Positions 1-6,692 are shown, counted from the first letter of the stretch. The stretch is DNA of 6,728 nucleotides from an uncultured Hyphomicrobiales bacterium (GCA_903903935.1 CAIVAX010000470.1:1-6728), one strand, 5' to 3'. Notes: generated from the sequence alone by a model not told the origin. Numbers and translations: made by a program.

Positions 1-1980
1 GGCGATGTCAAATATCACCTTGGCGCGTCATCGGATCGTGAGTTTGATGGCAATAAAGTCCATTTATCGCTCACAGCCAATCCTTCCCATCTTGAAATTG
101 CCGATCCCGTTGTGTTGGGCAAAGTCCGAGCCAAGCAAGATCAACTGGGAGATGTGACAGATCGCACCCAAGTTCTGCCCCTTTTGATCCATGGCGATGC
201 GGCTTTTGCCGGACAAGGGGTCGTCGCAGAATGTTTTGGCCTTTCAGGCTTGAAGGGCCATCGCACCGGCGGCTCGATTCATTTCATCGTCAATAATCAG
301 ATCGGTTTCACGACCTATCCACGTTATTCACGCTCCTCGCCCTATCCCTCTGACGTCGCCAAAATGATTGAGGCGCCGATTCTTCATGTGAATGGCGATG
401 ATCCTGAAGCTGTCGTCTATGTGGCCAAAATTGCCATCGAATTTCGTCAGCGCTTCCATAAGCCCGTCGTCATAGATATGTTTTGCTATCGTCGGCATGG
501 CCATAATGAAGGCGATGAGCCCAGCTTCACTCAGCCACAAATGTATAAGAAGATCCGGTCGCATCAAACGACGCTGGAAATCTATGCGAACAAGCTCGTT
601 GAAGAAGGAGTCATTTCCCGCACTGAAGCTGAATCACAAATCGCCTCTTGGCGCGAAAAGCTTGATGGTGAATTCGAAGCGGCTCAAAGCTATAAGCCCA
701 ATAAGGCGGATTGGCTGGATGGGCGTTGGGCAGGCTTGAAGCCTGCCAATGATGGCGCCGATGATGCTCGGCGCGGCACCACTGGTGTTGCTCTTGATAA
801 ATTGCGCTTTATCGGCGATCGCCTCAGCTATGTGCCCGAAGGTTTCAATGTCCATAAAACCATTCAGCGTTTTATGGAAAGCCGCAAGAAGATGATCGAA
901 ACAGGCTCCGATATTGACTGGGCGATGGGCGAAGCCCTGGCCTTTGGCACTCTGGTTGATGAGGGCCATCCCGTTCGTCTCTCGGGACAGGATAGTGAGC
1001 GCGGGACTTTCTCGCAAAGACATTCCGTCTTGATTGATCAAGAAACCGAAGCGCGCCTCGTTCCACTCAATCATATTCGCGAGGGACAATCGCGGTATGA
1101 AGTGATCAATTCCATGCTCTCTGAAGAGGCGGTTCTAGGTTTTGAATATGGCTATACCTTAACCGAACCCAATTCATTGGTGATGTGGGAAGCGCAATTT
1201 GGTGATTTCGCTAATGGCGCTCAGGTCTTGTTTGACCAATTCATCTCATCGGGTGAGCGTAAATGGCTGCGCATGTCCGCCCTCGTTTGCCTTTTGCCGC
1301 ATGGCTATGAAGGTCAGGGCCCGGAGCATTCCTCGGCAAGACTTGAGCGTTACCTTCAAATGTGCGCTGAGGATAATATGCAAGTAGCGAATTGCTCCAC
1401 TCCAGCGCAATATTTTCACATCCTACGTCGTCAATTGAAACGCGATATTCGCAAGCCGCTCATTTTAATGACACCAAAATCTTTGCTGCGTCATAAAAGA
1501 GCTATCTCCACGCTTGCAGATCTGGGACCCGGATCTTCTTTCCATCGCCTTTTGTGGGATGATGCGGAACGCTTAAAGGACGAAAAAATCAAGCTCGTGC
1601 GCGATGACAAGATCCGTCGCGTCGTCCTGTGTTCCGGTAAGGTCTATTATGACCTCTACGAAGAGCGGGAGCGTCTTGGGATAGATGACGTCTATCTTGT
1701 GCGTGTCGAACAGCTCTATCCCTTCCCCCTAAAAGCCTTGCTGACAGGACTTTCACGCTTCAAAAAGGCTGATGTAGTGTGGTGTCAGGAAGAGCCTAAA
1801 AACATGGGTGCTTGGAGTTTTGTCGAACCCTATATTGAATGGGTACTCGGACAGGCAGGCGGCAAAGCAAAACGGGCCCGCTATGTTGGCCGTCCAGCTT
1901 CTGCAGCAACGGCCACGGGCCTGATGTCTAAGCATTTGGCTCAACTCAAAGCATTCCTTGATGAAGCATTCGCTCCCTAA
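1..1980 (+). CDS. sucA: 2-oxoglutarate dehydrogenase E1 component, 5'-truncated by window edge
   Basis: Thiamine-diphosphate-dependent E1o decarboxylates 2-oxoglutarate and reductively succinylates the lipoyl group of SucB in the cytoplasmic 2-oxoglutarate dehydrogenase complex of the TCA cycle. The reading frame is open from base 1, which already encodes the conserved GDVKYH motif, so the gene begins left of the window; the GTG at 112 is not the true start. The window holds 659 residues, and since family members have about 930-1000, roughly 300 N-terminal residues are missing. Visible landmarks, in window residue numbers, are the metal/ThDP-binding GDAA (Asp66) and NNQIGFTT (98-105), the YRRHGHNE motif (His166), the pyrimidine-binding domain from about 310 with [14 protein letters not shown] at 328-341, [14 protein letters not shown] at 434-447, and a C-terminal domain from about 510. 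An alphaproteobacterial-type insert (around 255-310, [10 protein letters not shown]) is present. No frameshift is seen. sucB follows after 62 bases on the same strand. Confidence 0.97.
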   Translation, partial: GDVKYHLGASSDREFDGNKVHLSLTANPSHLEIADPVVLGKVRAKQDQLGDVTDRTQVLPLLIHGDAAFAGQGVVAECFGLSGLKGHRTGGSIHFIVNNQIGFTTYPRYSRSSPYPSDVAKMIEAPILHVNGDDPEAVVYVAKIAIEFRQRFHKPVVIDMFCYRRHGHNEGDEPSFTQPQMYKKIRSHQTTLEIYANKLVEEGVISRTEAESQIASWREKLDGEFEAAQSYKPNKADWLDGRWAGLKPANDGADDARRGTTGVALDKLRFIGDRLSYVPEGFNVHKTIQRFMESRKKMIETGSDIDWAMGEALAFGTLVDEGHPVRLSGQDSERGTFSQRHSVLIDQETEARLVPLNHIREGQSRYEVINSMLSEEAVLGFEYGYTLTEPNSLVMWEAQFGDFANGAQVLFDQFISSGERKWLRMSALVCLLPHGYEGQGPEHSSARLERYLQMCAEDNMQVANCSTPAQYFHILRRQLKRDIRKPLILMTPKSLLRHKRAISTLADLGPGSSFHRLLWDDAERLKDEKIKLVRDDKIRRVVLCSGKVYYDLYEERERLGIDDVYLVRVEQLYPFPLKALLTGLSRFKKADVVWCQEEPKNMGAWSFVEPYIEWVLGQAGGKAKRARYVGRPASAATATGLMSKHLAQLKAFLDEAFAP

Positions 1981-2010
1981 AGCGTGACTTTGCATTTGGC
2001 AGCATAACTC

Positions 2011-2042
2011 AATCAGAAGGCCGCAGTTGCGGATGTGATCAG
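2011..2042 (+). promoter_or_regulatory. sucB translation-initiation region with small hairpin
   Basis: The 62-base gap between the sucA stop and the sucB ATG at 2043 has no good Shine-Dalgarno at normal distance. An AGAAGG lies at 2015-2020, 22 bases from the ATG, which is too far in linear sequence. Between them 2021-2032 is an inverted repeat (CCGC-AGTT-GCGG), and flanking ATCA (2012-2015 region) and TGAT (2036-2039 region) could add an outer stem. If the 12-base hairpin forms, the effective spacing falls to about 10 bases. The fallback is the weak GGAT at 2031-2034. The pairing is seen in the sequence; its role is inference. Confidence 0.4.
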
Positions 2043-3245
2043 ATGAACATTGAAATTCGTGTCCCCACTCTGGGTGAATCCGTTGCTGAAGCAACAATTG
2101 GAAAATGGTTCAAAAAGCCCGGCGATGCGGTTCAGGCTGACGAGCCTTTGGTTGAACTAGAGACCGATAAGGTCACGCTTGAAGTGAATGCGCCTGCTGC
2201 TGGCATATTATCTGAAGTCACCGCCAAGGATGGTGAGACCGTTTCTCCTGGAGCTCTTCTGGGTCAGATCACGTCTGGTCCCGCAGCTTCTGCCCCCCCT
2301 CGCGCGGCAGAAGCGCCCAAAAAAGCTGCGCCCGCAAAACCTGCTGCTGCCGCTATGCCTGCCGCCCCTGCGGCAGCAAAAATCGCTGCTGATAATAATC
2401 TGAACCTCGCCAATGTGTCGGGTTCGGGTGTTCGCGGTCAAGTCCTCAAGGGCGATGTTCTATCCGCTTTGGCGACTCCTGCTCCTGCTCCTGCCCTAGC
2501 AAGCGTACCAGCTATGATGCGTGCTCCTTCACCGGTTGATGATGCGTCGCGTGAAGAGCGGATCAAAATGACAAAGCTGCGGCAAACCATCGCCCGCCGC
2601 CTGAAAGAGGCGCAGAATACTGCTGCCATGCTGACAACTTTCAATGAAGTTGACATGACCGAGGTAATGGCTCTGCGCAATCGCTATAAGGATGTCTTCG
2701 AGAAAAAGCACGGCGCCAAACTTGGCTTCATGAGCTTCTTTGCCAAAGCCGTTGTGCAGGCTCTCAAAGATGTGCCAGCCGTGAATGCTGAAATTGACGG
2801 ACAAGATCTCATCTACAAGAACTATTACCATCTTGGGATTGCGGTTGGCACAGATAAGGGCCTTGTTGTTCCTGTCGTGCGCAATGCAGATCAACTCAGC
2901 CTTGCTGCGATTGAGAAGACGATCAGTGATTTTGGTCGTCGCGCCAGAGATGGGCAGTTAAAGATCGACGAAATGCAAGGCGGCACATTCACCATCACCA
3001 ATGGTGGCATTTATGGATCTCTGATGTCCACGCCCATTCTGAATGCCCCTCAATCGGGCATTCTTGGCATGCACAAAATTCAGGACCGGCCCATGGTTGT
3101 CGGCGGTAAAATTGAAATCCGACCGATGATGTATCTGGCTTTAAGCTATGATCATCGAATTGTGGATGGCAAAGAAGCTGTCACCTTCCTTGTGCGTGTC
3201 AAAGAGGCCCTTGAAGATCCAGCCAGACTTGTTCTGGATCTGTGA
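2043..3245 (+). CDS. sucB: dihydrolipoyllysine-residue succinyltransferase, E2 of 2-oxoglutarate dehydrogenase
   Basis: SucB (OdhB) forms the core of the 2-oxoglutarate dehydrogenase complex. Its lipoyl arm takes the succinyl group from SucA, transfers it to CoA, and is reoxidised by Lpd. The 400-residue length is normal. Domains in order are an N-terminal lipoyl domain (about 1-77) with Lys43 in ETDKVTLEV as the predicted lipoylation site; an Ala/Pro/Lys-rich flexible linker (about 79-108); a peripheral subunit-binding domain (about 109-144); a second Ala-Pro linker (about 145-165); and the acyltransferase domain (about 172-400). The catalytic motif SYDHRIVDG gives His371 and Asp375. Succinyl rather than acetyl specificity is inferred from its place between sucA and lpd and the single lipoyl domain. 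The ATG at 2043 is chosen because lipoyl-domain homology starts at residue 3. The subunit-binding domain lacks the usual arginine of the SPAVRR-type motif (Ala112 instead). Confidence 0.97.
   Translation: MNIEIRVPTLGESVAEATIGKWFKKPGDAVQADEPLVELETDKVTLEVNAPAAGILSEVTAKDGETVSPGALLGQITSGPAASAPPRAAEAPKKAAPAKPAAAAMPAAPAAAKIAADNNLNLANVSGSGVRGQVLKGDVLSALATPAPAPALASVPAMMRAPSPVDDASREERIKMTKLRQTIARRLKEAQNTAAMLTTFNEVDMTEVMALRNRYKDVFEKKHGAKLGFMSFFAKAVVQALKDVPAVNAEIDGQDLIYKNYYHLGIAVGTDKGLVVPVVRNADQLSLAAIEKTISDFGRRARDGQLKIDEMQGGTFTITNGGIYGSLMSTPILNAPQSGILGMHKIQDRPMVVGGKIEIRPMMYLALSYDHRIVDGKEAVTFLVRVKEALEDPARLVLDL
2293..2299 (+). repeat. C7 homopolymer run in the sucB linker
   Basis: Seven consecutive C residues encode Ala-Pro-Pro in the first flexible linker of SucB (about residues 84-86). 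Homopolymers of this length can slip in replication or be miscounted in sequencing. The frame is intact here, since the downstream binding and catalytic domains read through correctly. An indel would remove the catalytic core but leave the lipoyl domain. Confidence 0.7.
2476..2493 (+). repeat. Three tandem CTCCTG hexamers encoding Ala-Pro repeats
   Basis: Three perfect tandem copies of CTCCTG in the second interdomain linker of SucB encode the Pro-Ala-Pro-Ala-Pro stretch near residues 146-150. Ala-Pro linkers of E2 proteins are extended and mobile and let the lipoyl arm swing between active sites. The 6-base unit is in phase with the codons, so copy-number change would alter linker length without breaking the frame. 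Confidence 0.7.
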
Positions 3246-3306
3246 GAGCCTCACATCAAAGAGCAAATGACGCATTGCGCCTAACATCGGGCTCACTGAG
3301 CTGATT

Positions 3307-3312
3307 GAGGAG
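3307..3312 (+). promoter_or_regulatory. Ribosome binding site of lpd
   Basis: GAGGAG ends six bases before the ATG at 3319, an almost ideal Shine-Dalgarno sequence and spacing. It fixes the lpd start and is the strongest initiation signal within the dehydrogenase cluster, in contrast to the weak one before sucB. It suggests lpd is translated independently of sucB, which would fit an E3 subunit that may also serve other complexes. Confidence 0.8.
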
Positions 3313-3318
3313 AACATC

Positions 3319-4716
3319 ATGGCCTATGATCTTGTCGTTATTGGCACTGGCCCCGGTGGTTATGTCTGCGCCATTCGTGCGGCTCAACTTGGGATGAAAG
3401 TCGCTGTCGTTGAAAAGCGCAAGACGCATGGTGGAACATGCCTTAATGTCGGCTGTATTCCTTCCAAGGCCCTGCTGCATGCGTCTGAAATGTTCGATTT
3501 GACAGCACATGATTTTGCCTCTTTAGGAATTATCGTGCCCACGCCAAAGCTCGATTTTGCAGCTTTGATGAAACACAAATCGGAAACCGTTTCCGCAAAT
3601 GTGAATGGCGTTGGCTTTCTCTTGAAGAAAAATAAAGTTGATAGCCATTTTGGATTGGGAACAATTGTCACGCCCAATCAAGTTCGGGTGACAGCTGAAG
3701 ATGGCAGCCAGACTCTGCTGGATACACGCAATATTGTGATCGCAACCGGCTCGGAAGTGACGCCCCTGCCCGGCGTTACAATTGATGAGAAAATTATCGT
3801 CTCCTCAACGGGCGCGCTGGATCTGGAAAAAGTTCCGCAACATTTGGTCGTCATTGGCGCTGGCGTGATCGGCCTTGAACTGAGTTCTGTCTGGCGCCGC
3901 TTGGGCGCCAAGGTCACGGTCATTGAATATCTTGATCGTATTTTGCCTGGCCTTGATCTTGAAGTGACCAAGCAATTTCAACGCATACTTGAAAAGCAAG
4001 GAATTGCCTTCGAACTGGGACAAAAAGTAACCAAGGTCGAAACGCAGTCTAATTCTGCTAAGGTTTCGCTTGAACCCGCCCAAGGCGGGGCTGCGCGTCA
4101 TATCGATGCAGATATCGTGCTTGTTGCAATCGGTCGGCGCGCCTTCACAGCTGGCTTGGGCTTGGAAGAGGTTGGCATTGCCTCTGAGCGTGGCAAAGTG
4201 ATCATTGATGATCATTTCCGCACCTCTATTCCCAACATCTATGCCATTGGTGATGTTGTCCGCGGCCTCATGCTAGCTCATAAAGCCGAAGATGAAGGCA
4301 TGGCTGTTGCCGAGATTCTGGCTGGCCAACATGGCCATGTGAATTATCAAACCATTCCCGGTGTCGTTTATACTCATCCAGAAATTGCTTCTGTCGGCAA
4401 AACGGAAGAGGAATTAAAGGCTGAGAAGATCGACTATCGTGTTGGCAAATTTCCCTTCACAGCCAATGGGCGAGCACGCGCTATGCGACATACAGATGGG
4501 TTTGTAAAAATCCTCGCCGATGCTCAAACCGATCGGATTCTTGGCGTACATATTCTCGGCGCTGGCGCTGGGGAATTGATCGGCGAAGCTGTGGTCATTA
4601 TGGAGTTTGGTGGCTCGGCTGAGGATTTGGCGCGCATTTGCCATGCTCACCCCACAATGTCGGAAGCGGTGAAAGAAGCCGCCTTGAATGTTGATAAAAG
4701 ATCGATCCATATTTGA
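3319..4716 (+). CDS. lpd: Dihydrolipoyl dehydrogenase (E3)
   Basis: This flavoprotein reoxidises the dihydrolipoyl group of SucB through an active-site disulfide and FAD, and reduces NAD+ to NADH. It is a cytoplasmic homodimer. The 465-residue length is normal. An N-terminal FAD-binding Rossmann motif GTGPGG lies at 9-14, and the redox-active pair is Cys41/Cys46 in GGTCLNVGCIPSK. The NAD-binding GAGVIG is at 180-185 in a second Rossmann fold, followed by the acidic Glu203 expected for NAD rather than NADP use. The second FAD contact is around Asp312 in YAIGDVV. The C-terminal dimerisation domain carries HAHPTMSE with the catalytic His444-Glu449 pair. All key residues are present. The gene lies 73 bases after sucB on the same strand, so it is most likely the E3 dedicated to this complex; it could also serve pyruvate dehydrogenase or the glycine cleavage system if no other E3 exists. 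Confidence 0.97.
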   Translation: MAYDLVVIGTGPGGYVCAIRAAQLGMKVAVVEKRKTHGGTCLNVGCIPSKALLHASEMFDLTAHDFASLGIIVPTPKLDFAALMKHKSETVSANVNGVGFLLKKNKVDSHFGLGTIVTPNQVRVTAEDGSQTLLDTRNIVIATGSEVTPLPGVTIDEKIIVSSTGALDLEKVPQHLVVIGAGVIGLELSSVWRRLGAKVTVIEYLDRILPGLDLEVTKQFQRILEKQGIAFELGQKVTKVETQSNSAKVSLEPAQGGAARHIDADIVLVAIGRRAFTAGLGLEEVGIASERGKVIIDDHFRTSIPNIYAIGDVVRGLMLAHKAEDEGMAVAEILAGQHGHVNYQTIPGVVYTHPEIASVGKTEEELKAEKIDYRVGKFPFTANGRARAMRHTDGFVKILADAQTDRILGVHILGAGAGELIGEAVVIMEFGGSAEDLARICHAHPTMSEAVKEAALNVDKRSIHI

Positions 4717-4741
4717 ACCTGATCAACAGCTCTAAAAATTC

Positions 4742-4753
4742 GCTCATATGAGC
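4742..4753. repeat. Perfect 12-base palindrome before the membrane protein gene
   Basis: GCTCATATGAGC is identical to its reverse complement. It lies in the 45-base gap between lpd and the membrane protein gene and contains the upstream ATG of a five-codon leader at 4748. As DNA it could be a dimeric regulator site. As RNA it could form a four-pair stem with that ATG in the loop. No flanking extension of the symmetry is seen, so function is unproven. Confidence 0.5.
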
Positions 4754-4765
4754 AAGCGCCAATGA
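4748..4765 (+). other. Five-codon leader ORF (MSKRQ) overlapping the next start
   Basis: ATG at 4748 opens a frame reading Met-Ser-Lys-Arg-Gln and stopping at TGA 4763-4765. That stop overlaps the ATG of the membrane protein gene in an ATGA arrangement, the classic geometry for coupled re-initiation. The first 12 bases (4748-4759) repeat with one mismatch at 4762-4773, so leader and real gene both begin Met-Ser-Lys-Arg. This looks like a small tandem duplication of the start region. Neither start has a recognisable Shine-Dalgarno. Whether the leader is translated is unknown. Confidence 0.4.
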
Positions 4766-5319
4766 GCAAACGCAGGTTCAAATGGCTCTGGATTATCCTT
4801 GCCCTCCTCTTTCTCTTTGAGGCGTGGTTTTGGGACACATGTCAGGCCATCTGGCGTGGCAGCTTCCTCTATCAATATTGGAAGCGCTTTGAGCCGAGAT
4901 TTCGAGCCTGGCTCTTAGAAAAACCCATCTGGATCTCGCTTTGCGTTTTCCTCATTCCGATTCTGCTGATTGAACCCTTTCAGATTCTCTGCCTCTGGCT
5001 GATCGCCGAACATTACATCTTCACCGGGGTGATGTTGTTGGTGATCGCCAAATTTATCGGGCTGGGCCTCTTTGCCATTGCGTTTGATCTGACTCGAGAA
5101 AAACTTCTCACCTCGCCCCTTCTTTTCAAATTTTATCATATGATCATGGCTTGGCGGCTTTGGGCACATGAACTCACTCAGCCCTATACTCAGCTTCTGC
5201 GCCAAACGATCTATCGGTTGAAAGTCAGACACACAACGAACAGCTCACTTTCACACCGCATCCAGCGCTACAAAGAGCTCTTGATCCGGCTGCGAGCCAG
5301 AGTTCGATCCCCAAAATAG
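4762..5319 (+). CDS. Small membrane protein of unknown function
   Basis: I do not recognise this 185-residue protein as a named family. It has a basic N-terminus (MSKRRFK) followed by a hydrophobic segment at about 8-25, two more long hydrophobic segments at about 57-81 and 86-108, and an aromatic-rich weaker segment at about 118-134. The C-terminal 50 residues are strongly basic (many Arg/Lys), expected to be cytoplasmic by the positive-inside rule. No enzymatic motif or cleavable signal peptide is evident. Uncharacterised transmembrane protein genes do, as I recall, occur between lpd and xerC in other Alphaproteobacteria, so this is probably conserved rather than spurious. The ATG at 4762 is the only upstream start in frame, as a TGA lies at 4720-4722. 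No Shine-Dalgarno precedes it; a five-codon leader overlaps it instead. It follows lpd by 45 bases with no visible terminator, so read-through from the dehydrogenase operon is likely. It ends 4 bases before the xerC stop on the other strand. Confidence 0.82.
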   Translation: MSKRRFKWLWIILALLFLFEAWFWDTCQAIWRGSFLYQYWKRFEPRFRAWLLEKPIWISLCVFLIPILLIEPFQILCLWLIAEHYIFTGVMLLVIAKFIGLGLFAIAFDLTREKLLTSPLLFKFYHMIMAWRLWAHELTQPYTQLLRQTIYRLKVRHTTNSSLSHRIQRYKELLIRLRARVRSPK

Positions 5320-5323
5320 AAGC

Positions 5324-6313
5324 TCAATTTTTCGCTCTTGGATGAGCTGCCTGATAGGCTTTGAACAAGCGCGAAGCATCAACCGCTGTATAGACTTGCG
5401 TCGACGACAAAGAAGAATGGCCCAATAATTCCTGAATGCTGCGCAAATCTCCGCCCCTCGCCAGCAAATGCGTGGCAAAGGAATGCCGGAGCGCATGCGG
5501 GGTTGCATGAGCGGGAAGGCCCAAAGCACCTCTGAGCCGCTCGACAGTCAATTGCACAATACGAGCCCGCAAGGGCCCACCCTTGGCTCCCAAAAACAAA
5601 GGACCATCCGCATCGATCACATAGGGGCAGAGTTTAAGATAGGCCTCAATCGCCTCACTCAGCGGCTGAATGATTGGAACTTCCCGCTTCTTGCCCCCTT
5701 TGCCGAGAATAGTCAGCGTCTCATGCCCATTGAGAGGTGCATCCCGGCGCAAAATTCCCAGCGCTTCTGAAATTCTGAGCCCGGCCCCATAGAGCAGTCC
5801 CAGGACGGCAGCATCCCGTGCCAGAATCCAAGGCTCAATCTGATCAAAGGCAGGATCAGACGCATCGGTCATCCGAACCGCCAGGTCAGCCGCCAAGGGC
5901 TTGGGCAGTCCACGCATGACCTTAGGGGTTTTCACCGCAAACAGAGCCGGACTGGTGACTAGACCCAATCGGGTGAGATATCTGGCTAATGACCGCACCC
6001 CCGCAAGGCCGCGCAGCATGGATTTGTTGCCAATGCCTTGCCCGCGCCGAAACGCCATAAAAGCTCGGATTTCAAGTGGATGGATCTCATCAAAAGATTT
6101 AAAATCAATAAGATGATCGTTTTTTTGCGATAGAAAACTCAAAAACTGCCGCGCATCGCGCAGATAGGCCTCAATGGTCAAGCTTGAGTGCCTTTTTTCA
6201 TGCTCCAGATAGCCAAGCCAACGGGTGAAGGCCTCAAGGAATTCACTCGACACAGGAAGCTGAGGAAGAGTCTCTTCAGCTTCCGGAGCAATACTGGGGG
6301 GCGCGGGCTTCAT
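5324..6313 (-). CDS. xerC: Tyrosine recombinase XerC
   Basis: XerC acts with XerD at the chromosomal dif site to resolve chromosome dimers at division. From the ATG at 6313 the protein has 329 residues. An N-terminal SAM-like DNA-binding domain covers about 22-120, and the catalytic domain about 145-325. All catalytic residues of the family are visible: Arg180 (GAGLRISE), Lys205 (GKGGKKREVP), His273 and Arg276 (HALRHSFATH), His299 (LLGHSSLSSTQ) and nucleophile Tyr308 (QVYTAVD). XerC rather than XerD or a phage integrase is judged from the overall alphaproteobacterial XerC character (RGLAGVRSLARYL; C-terminal AYQAAHPRA) and the housekeeping context. The start is uncertain. The frame can extend to a TTG at 6358 (344 residues), whose TTGA overlaps the stop of the upstream zeta gene and has AAGGG two bases before it. 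The ATG is preferred because it gives the usual N-terminal length, though it lacks a clear Shine-Dalgarno. An A7 run occurs at codons 63-65. Confidence 0.95.
   Translation of the reverse strand: MKPAPPSIAPEAEETLPQLPVSSEFLEAFTRWLGYLEHEKRHSSLTIEAYLRDARQFLSFLSQKNDHLIDFKSFDEIHPLEIRAFMAFRRGQGIGNKSMLRGLAGVRSLARYLTRLGLVTSPALFAVKTPKVMRGLPKPLAADLAVRMTDASDPAFDQIEPWILARDAAVLGLLYGAGLRISEALGILRRDAPLNGHETLTILGKGGKKREVPIIQPLSEAIEAYLKLCPYVIDADGPLFLGAKGGPLRARIVQLTVERLRGALGLPAHATPHALRHSFATHLLARGGDLRSIQELLGHSSLSSTQVYTAVDASRLFKAYQAAHPRAKN
6120..6126 (-). repeat. A7 slippery run in xerC
   Basis: On the xerC coding strand seven A residues read CAA AAA AAC (Gln-Lys-Asn), placing A AAA AAC in the exact phase of a canonical -1 ribosomal slippery heptamer. 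A -1 slip would add four residues (Arg-Ser-Ser-Tyr) and stop at TGA, giving a truncated product of about 69 residues from the ATG start, lacking the catalytic domain. It is most likely chance; a programmed frameshift product with function is not evident. Confidence 0.5.
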
Positions 6314-6354
6314 AATCAGATCATCAATCCCCAGCACTAGATGTGAAGGGACAC

Positions 6355-6678
6355 TCAAGTCCCTTGTTTTATCTGCTGAATAGCCTCTGCCATGAATTCA
6401 TCCATAGTGCGACGAATTTGATGGTCAGACACCATGACGCCAGCCTTGTCAAAGTCGGCTCGGATCTGATTGAAGACGTCTTGATCTCCAGCCTCCTGAA
6501 GATCCACGGCAACGAGATTTTTCGCATAGGCCTCTGCCTCAGCGCCCGTCTTGCCCAGTTTTTCAGCTGCCCACTGACCTAAAAGCCGATTACGCCTCGC
6601 CTCAGCCTTGAACTGAATCTCAGAATCCAAAGCAAATTTCTTTTCAAACCCTTCGCCACGCTTTTCAAATGAGTTCAT
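6355..6678 (-). CDS. F1-ATPase inhibitor zeta subunit (DUF1476 family)
   Basis: This 107-residue protein belongs to the alphaproteobacterial DUF1476 family. The Paracoccus denitrificans member is the zeta subunit, which binds F1 and blocks ATP hydrolysis through its N-terminal segment. Family hallmarks visible here are the N-terminal SFEKRGEGFEKKFALDSE (3-20), EIQFKAEARRNRLLGQWAAE (20-39), LGKTGAEAEAYAK (41-53), AGDQDVFNQIRADF (63-76) and a final helix (about 85-104). The sequence looks wholly alpha-helical and soluble, with no signal peptide or membrane segment. The length is normal. The ATG at 6678 is well supported by AAGGGGG seven bases upstream. xerC follows on the same strand 41 bases after the stop, or overlapping it if the TTG start is used, so the two are probably co-transcribed. 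Inhibitory strength varies between species (strong in Paracoccus, weak in some others), so the degree of inhibition here is inference. Confidence 0.93.
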   Translation of the reverse strand: MNSFEKRGEGFEKKFALDSEIQFKAEARRNRLLGQWAAEKLGKTGAEAEAYAKNLVAVDLQEAGDQDVFNQIRADFDKAGVMVSDHQIRRTMDEFMAEAIQQIKQGT

Positions 6679-6685
6679 ATCAAAA

Positions 6686-6692
6686 CCCCCTT
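6686..6692 (-). promoter_or_regulatory. Ribosome binding site of the zeta/DUF1476 gene
   Basis: On the minus strand AAGGGGG ends seven bases before the ATG at 6678. It is a strong Shine-Dalgarno match with normal spacing and fixes the start of this gene. Beyond it, 6693-6728 holds no convincing -10/-35 pair on the minus strand, so the promoter may lie outside the window. Confidence 0.75.

Noticed and set aside
112..114. GTG as the start of sucA
   Set aside because: The same frame is open back to base 1 and encodes conserved E1 sequence (GDVKYH, NPSHLEI), so this valine codon is internal.
634..1089. 151-codon minus-strand open frame inside sucA
   Set aside because: It is a shadow of a highly conserved coding region and shows no domain or initiation signal of its own.
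3267..3284. Five-codon frame (MTHCA) in the sucB-lpd gap with AAGAG just upstream
   Set aside because: It does not overlap or couple to lpd, which has its own strong ribosome binding site; frames this short arise easily by chance.
3243..3296. Imperfect inverted repeat (GTGAgaGCC with GGCTCAC) in the sucB-lpd gap as a terminator
   Set aside because: The loop is about 39 bases, the stem is bulged and no T-run follows, so it does not look like a terminator.
3805..4215. 136-codon minus-strand open frame inside lpd
   Set aside because: It overlaps the NAD-binding domain coding sequence completely; a shadow of codon structure.
4684..4708. TTGAAT / CATATT as a promoter for the membrane protein gene
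   Set aside because: Each hexamer matches consensus at only four of six bases, and the pair lies in the lpd coding end; not distinguishable from chance.
4735..4762. dif-like XerC/D recombination site around the palindrome
   Set aside because: The palindrome lacks the two 11-base arms and spacer layout of dif, and shows no resemblance to known dif core sequences.
5468..5770. 100-codon open frame on the plus strand, antisense to xerC
   Set aside because: It lies entirely within xerC, whose protein has all catalytic motifs. Its own translation is Arg/Gln-rich with no recognisable domain.
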